Source: Eunapius fragilis
Taxonomy: Eukaryota; Porifera; Demospongiae; Spongillida; Spongillidae
NCBI GenBank assembly: GCA_963681505.1
Contig: OY811980.1
Span: 2,094,595-2,158,594 of the forward strand
Direction of reading: 5' to 3'
DNA: 64,000 nt
The notes beneath the pieces were generated by a model. That model saw only the letters and a list, made by a program, of their open reading frames with translations. It had not been told where the DNA came from and did no database searches. Within the stretch, counting starts at the first letter, position 1. Every line of letters begins with the position of its first letter. Below are positions 42,101 through 53,167 of the stretch, piece after piece. A program made the translations under genes and the position numbers.

Positions 42101-42299
42101 AGGATCTCGCTTTGTCGTAGTGGATGTAGATGTTGAGAACAAAGAATTTCAATGCAGACCTTTACGAAAGATTGGATCAGTCAATTACCGATGGGTAAAA
42201 GCAAGCACACAGCTGTACACATACCGTTTTGACCAGATTTACTGCAATGTTCCTTATCATACAAATGCCGGGTGTTATTTGTTACATTGTGATGCATGA
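39168..42299 (+). CDS. tnp2/EnSpm-like transposase, uninterrupted ORF
   Basis: A 1043-residue frame without stops or frameshifts. It starts at the first in-frame ATG (MYAAKRRKLV); the frame is open slightly upstream from a GTG that I do not use. N-terminal CCCPACNNEL and HPICPTCGKTWSDC are zinc-binding-like. The catalytic region fits Transposase_21/tnp2: HEDGWSPH (Asp about 306), LLVTADSKAHCEIG (Asp about 407) followed by GGFRGCRRC, the hallmark LTIDAMHAMVLNLIK (Asp about 511), and HMPEDIEHFSTLDNYWCYVYERQ, where Glu about 696 is the likely last acidic residue. Which aspartates are catalytic is inferred. The C-terminal 350 residues have no recognised domain. No TIRs could be assigned, so it may be an active element, a recent copy or a domesticated gene. 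Confidence 0.75.
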   Translation: MYAAKRRKLVPCCCPACNNELRDIRTVERHALHSYTTTITEPSSPTRMPECMSDPRCENCATSNESSNDDIITDAAKCSNASAVFELTEENVTSFIMKEAKAKLQSGLSVQEIEEHLRNAAQLLGDDVIPSKWTDVLKVMENAGYKAPQHYKVCVSSSHSFLLKSKKIHPICPTCGKTWSDCLDYYCLGLDFCNWFSSRDQCQKLMAHWEQKDEWFNRQNDYQPPSQSELWHGRRFRELSWFWDSSKQYLLPEKCPRCLKIIPTKYLQSNGGNTNLQCMHCSGSFTYFQSFVHGDPRNQVVIIHEDGWSPHSTSSAHSIAAITITHGCMSKLNRSYGSNVRVYSFIPTHMLPKSTPHKYDAFFQPLIEEIEELFINGEEVYFAGMEGDAEQGTFPNLRILPLLVTADSKAHCEIGLTKAGGFRGCRRCFVSGIYVPEKKHYYYGNFRYRYRNPCENRDPNTNRQYGISVDTAATKADKQAISKDTGVTGECIFYRLYDLCGFNPVNDLTIDAMHAMVLNLIKTELEVHLLADLGENSTRPIQDRKPNCGGLLDRKDLTAALEKVQWTAELKDGRVPTLSAKCHGKSKLGHWKSEQFGKFIMVAPIVLRGLIPEKAYRCFCLLSEMYYMVFCEEKRIEGWSPENVRHFKKLIWKHAIQFEEFYGLSACTENLEYSTHMPEDIEHFSTLDNYWCYVYERQVRYYKLQKTNQKYLCKTFADRASQLRFVNLYLDLKLQSPSPPNTPNSLLCHKGILMVRTISEAIELKEYVSCNPDSLSEMKLDVQDGIMVGKERIITLEAQQKNDIAFWIRKDEAMTVGTTCDSVISSTAFAFKKMVKMNSYNMAHTFRIGEYVVVKDAGSETVEWIAQITSFIAYGPVNDVYKHYFDAVYYAAKTLSDGSVDMDEWTGQAKLVIKHYRQLCIQPIRYIDRKVMMYHIDGQRARNVYSLCIDPSLPSFISSGDVPHFPEVNDVVNIEGEEGSRFVVVDVDVENKEFQCRPLRKIGSVNYRWVKASTQLYTYRFDQIYCNVPYHTNAGCYLLHCDA

Positions 42300-42597
42300 T
42301 GTCATTATTTCAATTTAACGCCCTTCACCATGACGATCAGCTGATGACGATTGAGCGTTTGCTTTTCTTGGTAACTACGCGTCCTAGTACCCTTATTAAG
42401 TTCTGTCAGGAAGTATCTGTTGTAACGTTTGTGTGTGATTTGAGCTGAAGGCATGTAGTGCCTAATCTTCATCCTACTCTATCTTCGAGTGCGCGTCACT
42501 TAAAATTGATTCTCCTCTGTTTGGTACGTGCTCAGTTTAGAACTTTGGTAATCCATTACTTTATGAGGACAATTCGAATTTGTGAGTAGCTAAATAC
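42300..42597. other. 3' flank of the transposase ORF
   Basis: No coding segment and no clear terminal repeat matching sequence near 35.3-35.7 kb or upstream of 39.1 kb. Confidence 0.35.
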
Positions 42598-42722
42598 CCT
42601 AAAGGCAGAACTTAACTAGACCCAGCTCGAACCAGGCATACAGACTATAAAAGCACTATTACGTGGTTCGAGGTTGCATACGCCTGGGTCTCTAGTTAAT
42701 AGGTTCAGCCTTTAGGATTAGT
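42598..42722. mobile_element. Palindromic element with motif M
   Basis: Left arm CCCTAAAGGCAGAACTTAAC, then TAGACCCAGCTCGAACCAGG. The right arm is the imperfect inverse, ending GGTTCAGCCTTTAGG. Related to single copies at 9145-9195 and 52806-52880. It is probably a small non-autonomous DNA element. Confidence 0.65.
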
Positions 42723-42852
42723 AGAGTCAATTGTCCCCATAAAGTATTACCCGATTTTTTTAAATGTATTGTCATGTATTCTCACATACAGAAGCTATAA
42801 GGCTCTAGCATCCTCAGGCCCTGGGGACCCTAAGGAAATGAGGCGAGTTGAG

Positions 42853-44935
42853 TTGACACACATCACCCTTACACACACACCACCTTACACACACACCACC
42901 CTTCCACACCACACACCACCCTTCCACTCGCACCACCCTTACACACACCCACCCTTACACACACACCACCCTTCCACACATACCACCCTTCCACACACAC
43001 CACCCTTCCACACGTACCACCCTTCCACACACACCACCCTTCCACACGTACCACCCTTCCACACACACCACCCTTCCACTCACACCACCCTTACACACAC
43101 CACCCTTCCACCTAGACTACCCTTCCATACACACCACCCTTTCACTCACACCCCCTTCATACACACCACTATTTCACACACACCACCCTTTTGCACAAAC
43201 CACCTTTCCACACTCATCACCCTTCGACCCACACCACCCTTCGACACACACCACCCTTCAACACACACCACCCTTTCACACACACCACCCTTCCACACAC
43301 ACCACCCTTCCACACTCACCACCCTTCGACACACACCACCCTTCCACACACCCCACCCTTCCACACAGACCACCCTTCCACACAGACCACCCTTCCATAC
43401 ACACCACCCTTCCACACAACTACCATTTCACACACACCACCCTTTCACATACACCATCCTTCCACTCACACCATCCTTCCATACACACCACCTACACACA
43501 CACCACCCTTACTCACACACCACCCTACCACACACCCCACCCTTCCACATATACCACCCTTCCACACATACCGCCCTTTCACACACACCACCCTTCCACT
43601 TGCACCACCCTTACACACATACCACCTTACACCCTACCTTTCCACACACACCACCCTTACACACAGACCACCCTTCCACACAGACCACCCTTTCACACAC
43701 ACCACCCATCCACACACACCACCCTTCCACTTGCACCACCCTTACACACATACCACCTTACACCCTACCTTTCCACACACACCACCCTTACACACAGACC
43801 ACCCTTCCACACAGACCACCCTTTCACACACACCACCCATCCACACACACCACCCTTACACACATACCACCCTTCCACACAGACCACCCTTCCACACACA
43901 CCACCCTTCCACTTGCACCACCCTTGCACACATACCACCTTACACCCTACCTTTCCACACACACCACCTTTCCACACACACCACCCTTTCACACAGACCA
44001 CCCTTTCACACACACCACCCATCCACACACACCACCCTTACACACATACCACCCTTCCACACAGACCACCCTTCCACACACACCACCCTCCACACACACC
44101 ACCCTTACACACATACCACCCTTCCACACAGACCACCCTTCCACACACACCACCCTTTCACACACACCACCCTTTCACATACACCATCCTTCCACTCACA
44201 CCATCCTTCCATACACACCACCCTACACACACACCACCCTTACTCACACACCACCCTTCCACACATACCACCCTTCCACACAGACCACCCTTACACACAC
44301 CACCCCTCCACTCACACCATCCATTCACACACACCACCCTTCCACTCACACCATCCATTCACGCACACCACCCTGCACACACCACCCTTCCACACATACC
44401 ACCCTTCCACACAGACCACCCTTACACACACACTACCATTTCACACACACCACCCTTTCACATACACCATCCTTCCATACACACCACCCTACACACACAC
44501 CACCCTTACTCACACACCACCCTTCCACACATACCACCCTTCCACACAGACCACCCTTACACACACCACCCCTCCACTCACACCATCCATTCACACACAC
44601 CACCCTGCACACACACCACCCTTCCACACATACCACCCTTCCACACAGACCACCCTTACACACACACTACCATTTCACACACACCACCCTTTCACATACA
44701 CCATCCTTCCACTCACACCATCCTTCCATACACACCACCCTACACACACACCACCCTTACTGACACACCACCCTTCCACACATACCACCCTTCCACACAG
44801 ACCACCCTTACACACACACCACCCCTCCACTCACACCATCCATTCACACACACCACCCTTACACACATACCACCCTTCCACACACACCACCCTTCCACAC
44901 ACACCACACTTACACACACAGCAACTTTACGCACA
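42853..44935. repeat. CA-rich 17-bp minisatellite, about 2.1 kb
   Basis: The unit is CCACCCTTCCACACACA with variants (CACAGA, CACTCA, CACATA endings; CCCTTACACA). Longer blocks recur, for example the series around 43640-43740 again at 43750-43850. No unit contains a plus-strand stop, so frames of 354-664 codons run through it in all three registers, giving His-Thr-Pro repeats. These are not taken as genes. Confidence 0.9.
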
Positions 44936-46547
44936 CACCGCTCGTATGTCATACATAACAGCTGTATTGTTTTTTAAGTACACTTTTGATTTATCCATAG
45001 GAGCAGTCAAATTTAAGAATGATTCTACTGAACAATCTCACAATCCAGTGTATGACGTGACTCCTTGTTGATGCAGTGTGTCGATCGTACCGTAGTATTT
45101 TTATTTGAGTGTAGTTAATTTTTAGTGGTACTGTTGTTAGTTGGCATGCGCCACAACCTCCAAGGCTGTTCTGATATGACATTGCCAAAAACAACAGTCA
45201 CTGAGGGTGCCAGCAGAAAAGATCTGCCTGTGTAACCTAGCTCATAAAGCCACATGCCACATGCTTCTACACACTGTAACTTGTCAGTAGGTGCGCCTTT
45301 AAGATACCAATAAGAACTTTAATCAATAACCATACAACTGTATAAATAAGTGTGTTAACAAGGCAATAAGAATGGAGGTACAGTTTCACAATGAAAATGT
45401 TCATATAATGCTGCACAGGATTTCTCATTTCTTCATTGCCATAGTGGATGATAATCTATTGAATGAGAAAAGGAGGGTTAATAAAATGGTTCGGCATATA
45501 ACATGCACATTGTCACATTGTCAATGGGTTGGTTCCCAGTGGCAGGGCAACATGTCACACACACACAAGCAACAAGCAGCCCCAATTTGGTCCAGTTCAA
45601 ACCAATGTGTCATGCTGGAAAGAATATTCTTTCTGTCAGTGCAGAGTACTAATAGACAAGTATTGAACGGGGGGGGGGGGGGGGGGGGGGAGGGTCAACA
45701 AGATTGCAAAATGGTCACTGCTCTTCCCTTGCAGGGCTGAAGGGTTGGGGAGAAGGTTTGTATAAGTAGGAAAACAGGAGTGTGTGCGGACATCTGGGAG
45801 AAGGTAAAAGAATGGTGGTGTGTATAGTGCAGAATGGACTCTCTATTAGGTCCTACATGCATACTCACCACATCAGCATTGTACATGTACAATATCCCAC
45901 CCCCACTTATAAAGAATTAAGCAGAATGCAGGGAATAGTGTTACACATCAGATGAGCAGGAAGGTATTTAAAGATGCAGGGTCAAACACATCGGGGACAA
46001 ATACATCGGTGTGTCTATAGGCAGGTAAGCTCCACCCCCCCCCCCCCCCTTTATAATGGTGAGGGGGGCAGTGCCCTATTTCTGACAAAAATGCAGGGGC
46101 AATTTTCCTCATGTCCCCCGATGTATCCTAAGGTTTCCAATCTGAACAACCAGGGGACCTGGATGCTGTTTTGGTCAACCCAGTTTGTCACTGGTCATGC
46201 ATGGGCAGCAGGTGTCAGTACGATGTTTTGGGTGGGCTAGTACATACGGTAACTGGCAAGCAAGCAACAAGCACACACACAAGCTGTAGAGGTGGAACAC
46301 ATTCAACAGCTCTCATGATAGCAAGATGCTTTATGAATGTAAACAATTTAAGCATGATTTCTACAATTTTAACCAAGTTGTTTTCTCAGACAACTGCTAA
46401 CTTGACCACATTCTATTCATTACAATCACATTACCCTTATCATCTGATCATACAAATAGGAGGAGGAGAATGGTGGGTACATGTAGTAGTATCCATCAAA
46501 GGCTTACTGCCTCTACACTTCCCAACCCTTCTGTATTTTGTGCCTCT
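44936..46547. other. Intergenic region with G and C homopolymers
   Basis: A G run of about 23 bp at 45669-45690 and a C run near 46027-46048. Short frames lack domains. Nothing else is recognised. Confidence 0.4.
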
Positions 46548-46679
46548 ATATGTCCCAACCCCCTCCTCCCCTCAGAAGGGCTTAGTCCCACCCCCCTTCT
46601 CCCCTATGAAAGACAGAGAGTGGCTCACATGTTGTCTCCTGCACTAAGCCCTTCAGAGGGGAGGAGGGATTGGGACATA
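46548..46679. repeat. Inverted repeat with about 38-bp arms
   Basis: ATATGTCCCAACCCCCTCCT followed by CCCCTCAGAAGGGCTTAGT is repeated in inverse order ending TTGGGACATA at 46679, with a 55-bp loop. It may be a foldback element; no TSD was identified. Confidence 0.7.
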
Positions 46680-46945
46680 CACAAGTGCTTAGAGATGGAA
46701 CTCACAACCATCCACCATCCTCAAGAGAACACAGCTAGGTTCAGTAGAATATTTGGATGGTCACAGTAAGCTTCTCTTGGATATCATGTACTTTGTATCT
46801 TGGCTATCTAGAGAGAATCATTCTTGCCCAGGGTACTAGCAGCTAGACATATTTAACCCATTCTTGACCAGGGTACAGATCAACCCAACAGGTTACATCA
46901 GCATCAGCTAGAAAGATTCTTCCTAACATATATACACCCTAGGAA
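46680..46945. other. Spacer before the 164-bp satellite
   Basis: Contains two short related blocks (ATTCTTGCCCAGGGTAC at about 46820 and ATTCTTGACCAGGGTAC at about 46861), a minor local duplication. No gene recognised. Confidence 0.4.
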
Positions 46946-49225
46946 ATGAGCTGGGAGCACACAAACCATAGAACAGACACGACAACCGCACAAGCTCAAC
47001 TCACCCCAACCTACACACACTATCAGCTCATCACAGAGAACACCTCACCCAATGGACAATACCAGCCGTCGAATGGCCAGCTTCATATTCTAATTAGAAA
47101 GTGTCCAGACCTGAATGGGAGCACACAAACCATGGAATAGACATGACAACCACACAAGCTCAACTCACCCCAACCTACACACACTATCAGCTCATCACAG
47201 AGAACACCTCACCCAATGGACAATACCAGCCGTCGAATGGCCAGCTTCATATTCTTATTAGAAAGTGTCCAGACCTGAATGGGAGCACACAAACCATGGA
47301 ACAGACATGACAACCACACAAGCTCAACTCACCCCAACCTACACACACTATCAGCTCATCACAGAGAACACCTCACCCAATGGACAATACCAGCCGTCGA
47401 ATGGCCAGCTTCATATTCTAATTAGAAAGTGTCCAGACCTGAATGGGAGCACACAAACCATGGAACAGACACGACAACCGCACAAGCTCAACTCACCCCA
47501 ACCTACACACACTATCAGCTCATCACAGAGAACACCTCACCCAATGGACAATACCAGCCGTCGAATGGCCAGCTTCATATTCTAATTAGAAAGTGTCCAG
47601 ACCTGAATGGGAGCACACAAACCATGGAACAGACACGACAACCGCACAAGCTCAACTCACCCCAACCTACACACACTATCAGCTCATCACAGAGAACACC
47701 TCACCCAATGGACAATACCAGCCGTCGAATGGCCAGCTTCATATTCTAATTAGAAAGTGTCCAGACCTGAATGGGAGCACACAAACCATGGAACAGACAC
47801 GACAACCGCACAAGCTCAACTCACCCCAACCTACACACACTATCAGCTCATCACAGAGAACACCTCACCCAATGGACAATACCAGCCGTCGAATGGCCAG
47901 CTTCATATTCTAATTAGAAAGTGTCCAGACCTGAATGGGAGCACACAAACCATGGAACAGACACGACAACCGCACAAGCTCAACTCACCCCAACCTACAC
48001 ACACTATCAGCTCATCACAGAGAACACCTCACCCAATGGACAATACCAGCCGTCGAATGGCCAGCTTCATATTCTAATTAGAAAGTGTCCAGACCTGAAT
48101 GGGAGCACACAAACCATGGAACAGACACGACAACCACACAAGCTCAACTCACCCCAACCTACACACACTATCAGCTCATCACAGAGAACACCTCACCCAA
48201 TGGACAATACCAGCCGTCGAATGGCCAGCTTCATATTCTAATTAGAAAGTGTCCAGACCTGAATGGGAGCACACAAACCATGGAACAGACACGACAACCG
48301 CACAAGCTCAACTCACCCCAACCTACACACACTATCAGCTCATCACAGAGAACACCTCACCCAATGGACAATACCAGCCGTCGAATGGCCAGCTTCATAT
48401 TCTAATTAGAAAGTGTCCAGACCTGAATGGGAGCACACAAACCATGGAACAGACACGACAACCGCACAAGCTCAACTCACCCCAACCTACACACACTATC
48501 AGCTCATCACAGAGAACACCTCACCCAATGGACAATACCAGCCGTCGAATGGCCAGCTTCATATTCTAATTAGAAAGTGTCCAGACCTGAATGGGAGCAC
48601 ACAAACCATGGAACAGACACGACAACCGCACAAGCTCAACTCACCCCAACCTACACACACTATCAGCTCATCACAGAGAACACCTCACCCAATGGACAAT
48701 ACCAGCCGTCGAATGGCCAGCTTCATATTCTTATTAGAAAGTGTCCAGACCTGAATGGGAGCACACAAACCATGGAACAGACATGACAACCACACAAGCT
48801 CAACTCACCCCAACCTACACACACTATCAGCTCATCACAGAGAACACCTCACCCAATGGACAATACCAGCCGTCGAATGGCCAGCTTCATATTCTAATTA
48901 GAAAGTGTCCAGACCTGAATGGGAGCACACAAACCATGGAACAGACATGACAACCACACAAGCTCAACTCACCCCAACCTACACACACTATCAGCTCATC
49001 ACAGAGAACACCTCACCCAATGGACAATACCAGCCGTCGAATGGCCAGCTTCATATTCTAATTAGAAAGTGTCCAGACCTGAATGGGAGCACACAAACCA
49101 TGGAACAGACATGACAACCACACAAGCTCAACTCACCCCAACCTACACACACTATCAGCTCATCACAGAGAACACCTCACCCAATGGACAATGCCAGCCA
49201 TCCAATGGCCATCTAGATATTAAAC
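46946..49225. repeat. 164-bp satellite array, about 14 units
   Basis: Units start at about 46946, 47101 and then every 164 bp to 49069. Each contains GGGAGCACACAAACCATGGA, ACACACTATCAGCTCATCAC and CAATACCAGCCGTCGAATGG. Units are nearly identical, differing at a few diagnostic sites (CACGACAACCGC versus CATGACAACCAC; CTAATTAG versus CTTATTAG). The first unit is 9 bp shorter and the last diverges after 49191. As 164 is not a multiple of three, the repeated 69-113-codon frames overlap and are not believed coding. Confidence 0.95.
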
Positions 49226-49368
49226 TAATAACTCACGTCATTCGTTATAGCACCTATTAATAACTCTGAACATATCACTGGTTTAGCATTAAGGTAACGC
49301 ATTGGGGATGCAGGTTGGCGGAACTAGGGGCCACAAGAGACCAGTGCGCCCCCCCCCCTCCCCCACAC

Positions 49369-49399
<31 letters not shown>

Positions 49400-51580
49400 A
49401 CTTTCTTACTGCTTGCGATGATTATGGCGCACATCCATACGGTAATACCCCCCGACTGGAAAGGAAGGGGATTTTTCTTCCATCTCCGGCGCTTCTCTGC
49501 TTGATATTTACTAATTAGAGTGCCGCTTAATTGCATTTATTAACCTCGGCCCAACTTAACGTATACTTGTATATTCCTATTACTGCGCACTATTGTGGGT
49601 TTATACTGCACACGCGCGTTTCCGAGGGGGGGTTGATACGCGCCGAATACTTGTGTAATACTAAACCCCCCTTCATATCCATCTGCATACTGCTCATGGT
49701 ATGTGTATATCTCGATACGAGTCAGGATATTGGTCTGCATACGCGCATGTCTGCATACCTATCTGCATACGTTAACGTGGGCAGACCTCTGCAATCTCTG
49801 CATACGGTACTATGTCACGCAGTGTAATGAGATCTATGCCCGACTGAATCTCCACCTGGTCAGGGCTAATGCTTACAGCTATCCTCTCTAGGATAGCTCG
49901 TCTACTGTACTTTGTATTCAATCAAATAATTAATTTTGTTGTTGATTCTCTTGCTCGAAAAACGAAAGCGAAAAATAATCACACTGCGTTAATGTTTGAA
50001 AACACGTTTTCAATGCACAGACGTGTATGAATGTCCGAAATTGCTGGACATGGAGCCTATAGCATCATAAGCCCATGCGGCCATGCCCACTTTCTATCAC
50101 TACTTACTCTTCTAGGAAATAACTGGGGAAGGGAGTGGCATGTGTATGTGTACATGCGCAATTGGCATCCATGCCACACCTTCTACACCTATGTGAATTT
50201 ACTATAACATGTAGGCACCGTGACTGAATCACTCCACTGTACAGCTTCATGTATGAAGTATTACCTGCCACATGCCCATGTGATGTACATGCAAGACTAT
50301 AGATACATAGATACAACATCTCATTGAAAGAGTACATGAACTTTGATGAAACACAAGCCAATGCAAAATTACGACTCAATTAGTATGATATTGTCTGGGG
50401 CCTTCACTTGGTAGTTGATCTTGAGGATGTGCTGGCCATTTGGGTGAGGGGATGGGTGACCCTTTGCTGGGAGAATGCACTCTCTTGATCTGTGTGGGTA
50501 AACATCATCTTGTCTGCAATAGAAACCAAAGTATGTCACCTTTGCAACAGCAGCAACATCACCATGAAAAATGAGGAGGAGGGAAAAGATCACTTCATCA
50601 GTCCCTCGCCCCCACCCCCCCCCCAAAAAAGTGTCATCAGGCTTGTATCCTTTTTTCATCTCGTCTGTACCCCTAAAGTGGTGAGTGATGGGTGGCCTGT
50701 GAAATGTTGCTTAGGACATTTCTGTCCAAAAAGAGGCCCGACAGAGCTCTGTGGTATGTGTGCATGTGTGTGGTACACAGATGCTTTGCGCCTACAGACC
50801 AACATGTCCTTGTCAGGACATTATGACACTAATGTGTGCCCATGTGTGCTTACAAGTGTGGATGGTTTGCCTGGATCATCATTCCCTTAGTTCACATCCT
50901 GAGAGGAGTTCGTGCTCAAAAGGTGATGCAATTACTTACTAAAAGAATTTACCCAAGGCAGCTATGATGAGCAGCTCACATACCATCTCTTTACCACATC
51001 CATTTCATGATGAATCCATCGCATCAGTGTCCCTTCATCCATCTGGGGGTGTGGACTCGGATCTTCAGAGCAAAAGCCTTCTGAGTGCTACATGTGTTGG
51101 AACAAAACCATTATTAATTGGATCACGGTACAATAGTCGTAGAGCGCATGTACATGTGTCAATGCTTAAATAGCGCAATAACAAACAATAAAGGTACGAC
51201 ATTATTTGTTGGCCATCACGTGCAGTTCAAACCTACCTCTTCAGCTTACTTGGGCGCAGCCACACCCACTGGCTATGGGCTGTATCCGATCCTAGGTATT
51301 AAAGGAATTGTTCAGTGCTCAGCTGTGCACAACCATACTAGTGACAATCAATACGACCCCACAATGTTTGTAAAAGCATATATAATGAGACTTTACATGT
51401 AACTTAAAACCTTTTATATTTTTCAGACAAAATGGAAGCTAGGACAATAATACGCACAGAAGCAAATGTGTATCATCTTACCACTTTGATACAAGCTAGC
51501 TGTGTGTGCCTCCCCCACCCTCGCCCATCCTTATAAATGGCTCAATCCATGAATGCATGTGTATACACAATACCAGAACA
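49226..51580. other. Intergenic region, no recognisable gene
   Basis: A C run at about 49350-49362 adjoins a (CA)n microsatellite at 49367-49397. Another homopolymer is near 50612-50629. Open frames at 50492-50890 and 51118-51402 have no known domain or paralogue in the window. Confidence 0.4.
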
Positions 51581-51774
51581 GTTAAAAATAAGTGTGTGTG
51601 TGTGTGGGGGGGGGGGGGGTGGGTTGCAGCAGGCTTGCATTGTAAGGTCTGTACTGTGTGTACAGACCATCTTGGATGGTGATTGCAAATATGCATTGCT
51701 TCCCATGTTAGTCCCCAAGTCCTGACAGTTTTTGGGGTGGGCTCAGTGCCATTAACACAGGGGCTACACACACA

Positions 51775-51806
<32 letters not shown>

Positions 51807-52600
51807 TACAACTCAGTGACTGCATGTACATTTTGAAAGGTAGAGGCTAGTTGGGTAACATGGAGGGAACAGTGTGCCTGAAGCAGTTAGGGACAACGAC
51901 AATGTTGATACCATGACAACAGGGCCAAATGGGTGAGTTGTCCACACAATGGACTGGGGACTGCCCAGGCATAATGATAGCCATCTTGGATGGTGTTGGT
52001 GATTGAACAATATATGCATTGCAGACATGTTTCCCATCTTAGTCCCCCAGTCCTGACAGTTTTTGGGGTGGATTCAGTGCTATTAGCACAGTGGCTATAC
52101 ACATACCCAAGACACTATGACTCTGTACAGATCACTAGAGGCTAGTTGGATAACATGGAAGGAAGAATGCTCTAAAATGTCACAGGGGTGTGCCTGGAGC
52201 AGCAATGTTGCTACCATGACAACAGGGGTAGTGTATAGCCACATGTGCTAATGGCCCAAAGACTTGGGGGACTATTGTGGGTAACATTCTGCCATGCATA
52301 AATTTGCCTTTTGTTCAATCGCCGTCCAAGATGGCTACCATTATGCCTGGGCAGTCCCCAGTCCACTGTGTGGGCAACACACCCACAACTTACACACAAA
52401 ATTCAGTGACTGCGTGTAAAGACCACTGTACATTTTGAAAGGGGTGGAGGCTAGTTGGGTAACATGGAGTTTTGAGAGACCCAGGAACAGTTTGTGACAT
52501 GTGTTGTTGTCATGACAACTGGGCACACGGGAGTGTTGTTGTCATGACAACTGGGCCCACGGGTGTGTTGTTGTCATAACAACTGAGCCAAAACAGTACA
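51581..52600. repeat. Complex of diverged direct and inverted repeats
   Basis: A block with ATCTTGGATGGTG, CCCATGTTAGTCCCCAAGTC and CTGACAGTTTTTGGGGTGG occurs at about 51668-51765 and 51983-52090. A CATTTTGAAAGG...GAGGCTAGTTGGGTAACATGGA block occurs at about 51830 and 52430, and a CCATGACAACAGGG block recurs. Part of 52250-52400 is in inverse order. (CA)n lies at 51767-51809. At 52501-52588 three units of about 33 bp contain GTTGTTGTCATGACAACTGG. Confidence 0.7.
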
Positions 52601-52805
52601 TTGTTCCCCAACACACTGGATTGGGTAGTTACAATGGGGAAGGCGATAATTAAGTCACATGCAATCAGGAATGCTATGTTTTAATTAATGACTATCAGGC
52701 TATGTACTCTTACTGGGATCCATGGGTATAAGTTATGTTTAGCTTCCCCATGGTAGACACAACTGGAGCCATCGACTAGCTAGATTTTGTTCAAGGCTGC
52801 AATGT

Positions 52806-52880
52806 ACTAGTACGCTTGGTTCGATATGCCTGGTTCAAGCTGGACCTAGTTCGGTTCAGCATCAAAAGGATGGTAGAGGC
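52806..52880 (-). repeat. Dispersed motif M, copy 3 (inverted)
   Basis: On the minus strand: CTACCATCC, GCTGAACCGAACTAGGTCCA and GCTTGAACCAGGCATA, matching 9145-9195 and the left arm of 42598-42722. Confidence 0.55.
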
Positions 52881-52917
52881 AATAGCTCATTTCGCGTTAT
52901 AATCCTAGCTTGCAGTG

Positions 52918-53167
52918 GGAGGGGCGGATACAGGAATTTCCAAAGGGGGGGGGTGGGGGTTGAGACCCGCGCGATACGAAATGCAGGGATGGAGTGCTGA
53001 CCGCATCAGGCCCGATACGAAAAGCGGGGGGGGGGGGGGGGGGGGTGCTGTCCGCCTCAGCCCGATACAAAAAGTGGGGAGAGGGGGGCTGCTTAGCAGA
53101 AAAGGGGGAGGTACCTTAAATGAAAGGGGGGGTTGCAACCCCCAAACCCCCCTGCATCCGCCTCTGA
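52918..53167 (+). mobile_element. Poly-G MITE, family G, copy 2
   Basis: Starts AGGGGCGGATACAGGAATTT and ends with the inverse GCATCCGCCTCTGA. The interior has two GTGCTG(T/A)CCGC blocks, a 20-bp-class G run at about 53027-53045 and AGGTACCTTAAATGAAAGGG. It aligns with the reverse complement of 13247-13457. Confidence 0.8.

Noticed and set aside
35678..42299. A CACTA/EnSpm element with defined ends enclosing both genes
   Set aside because: CACTA words near 38424, 38454 and an inverse near 42454 do not form a matching inverted pair with further identity; no ends could be assigned.
42769..45071. His-Thr-Pro repeat proteins of 354-664 residues
   Set aside because: All three plus-strand frames are open because the 17-bp CA-rich unit lacks stops; no start context, domain or splice structure supports a gene.
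46946..49225. CRISPR-like array
   Set aside because: The entire 164-bp unit repeats with no unique spacers, and the window is eukaryotic.
46946..49260. Repeated 69-113-codon frames starting MSRPEWEHTNH
   Set aside because: They recur every 164 bp and overlap each other in different frames; they reflect the satellite unit.
51496..51831. Minus-strand frame with a Cys-Val run
   Set aside because: Most of it is translated (CA)n and G/C tract; no domain.
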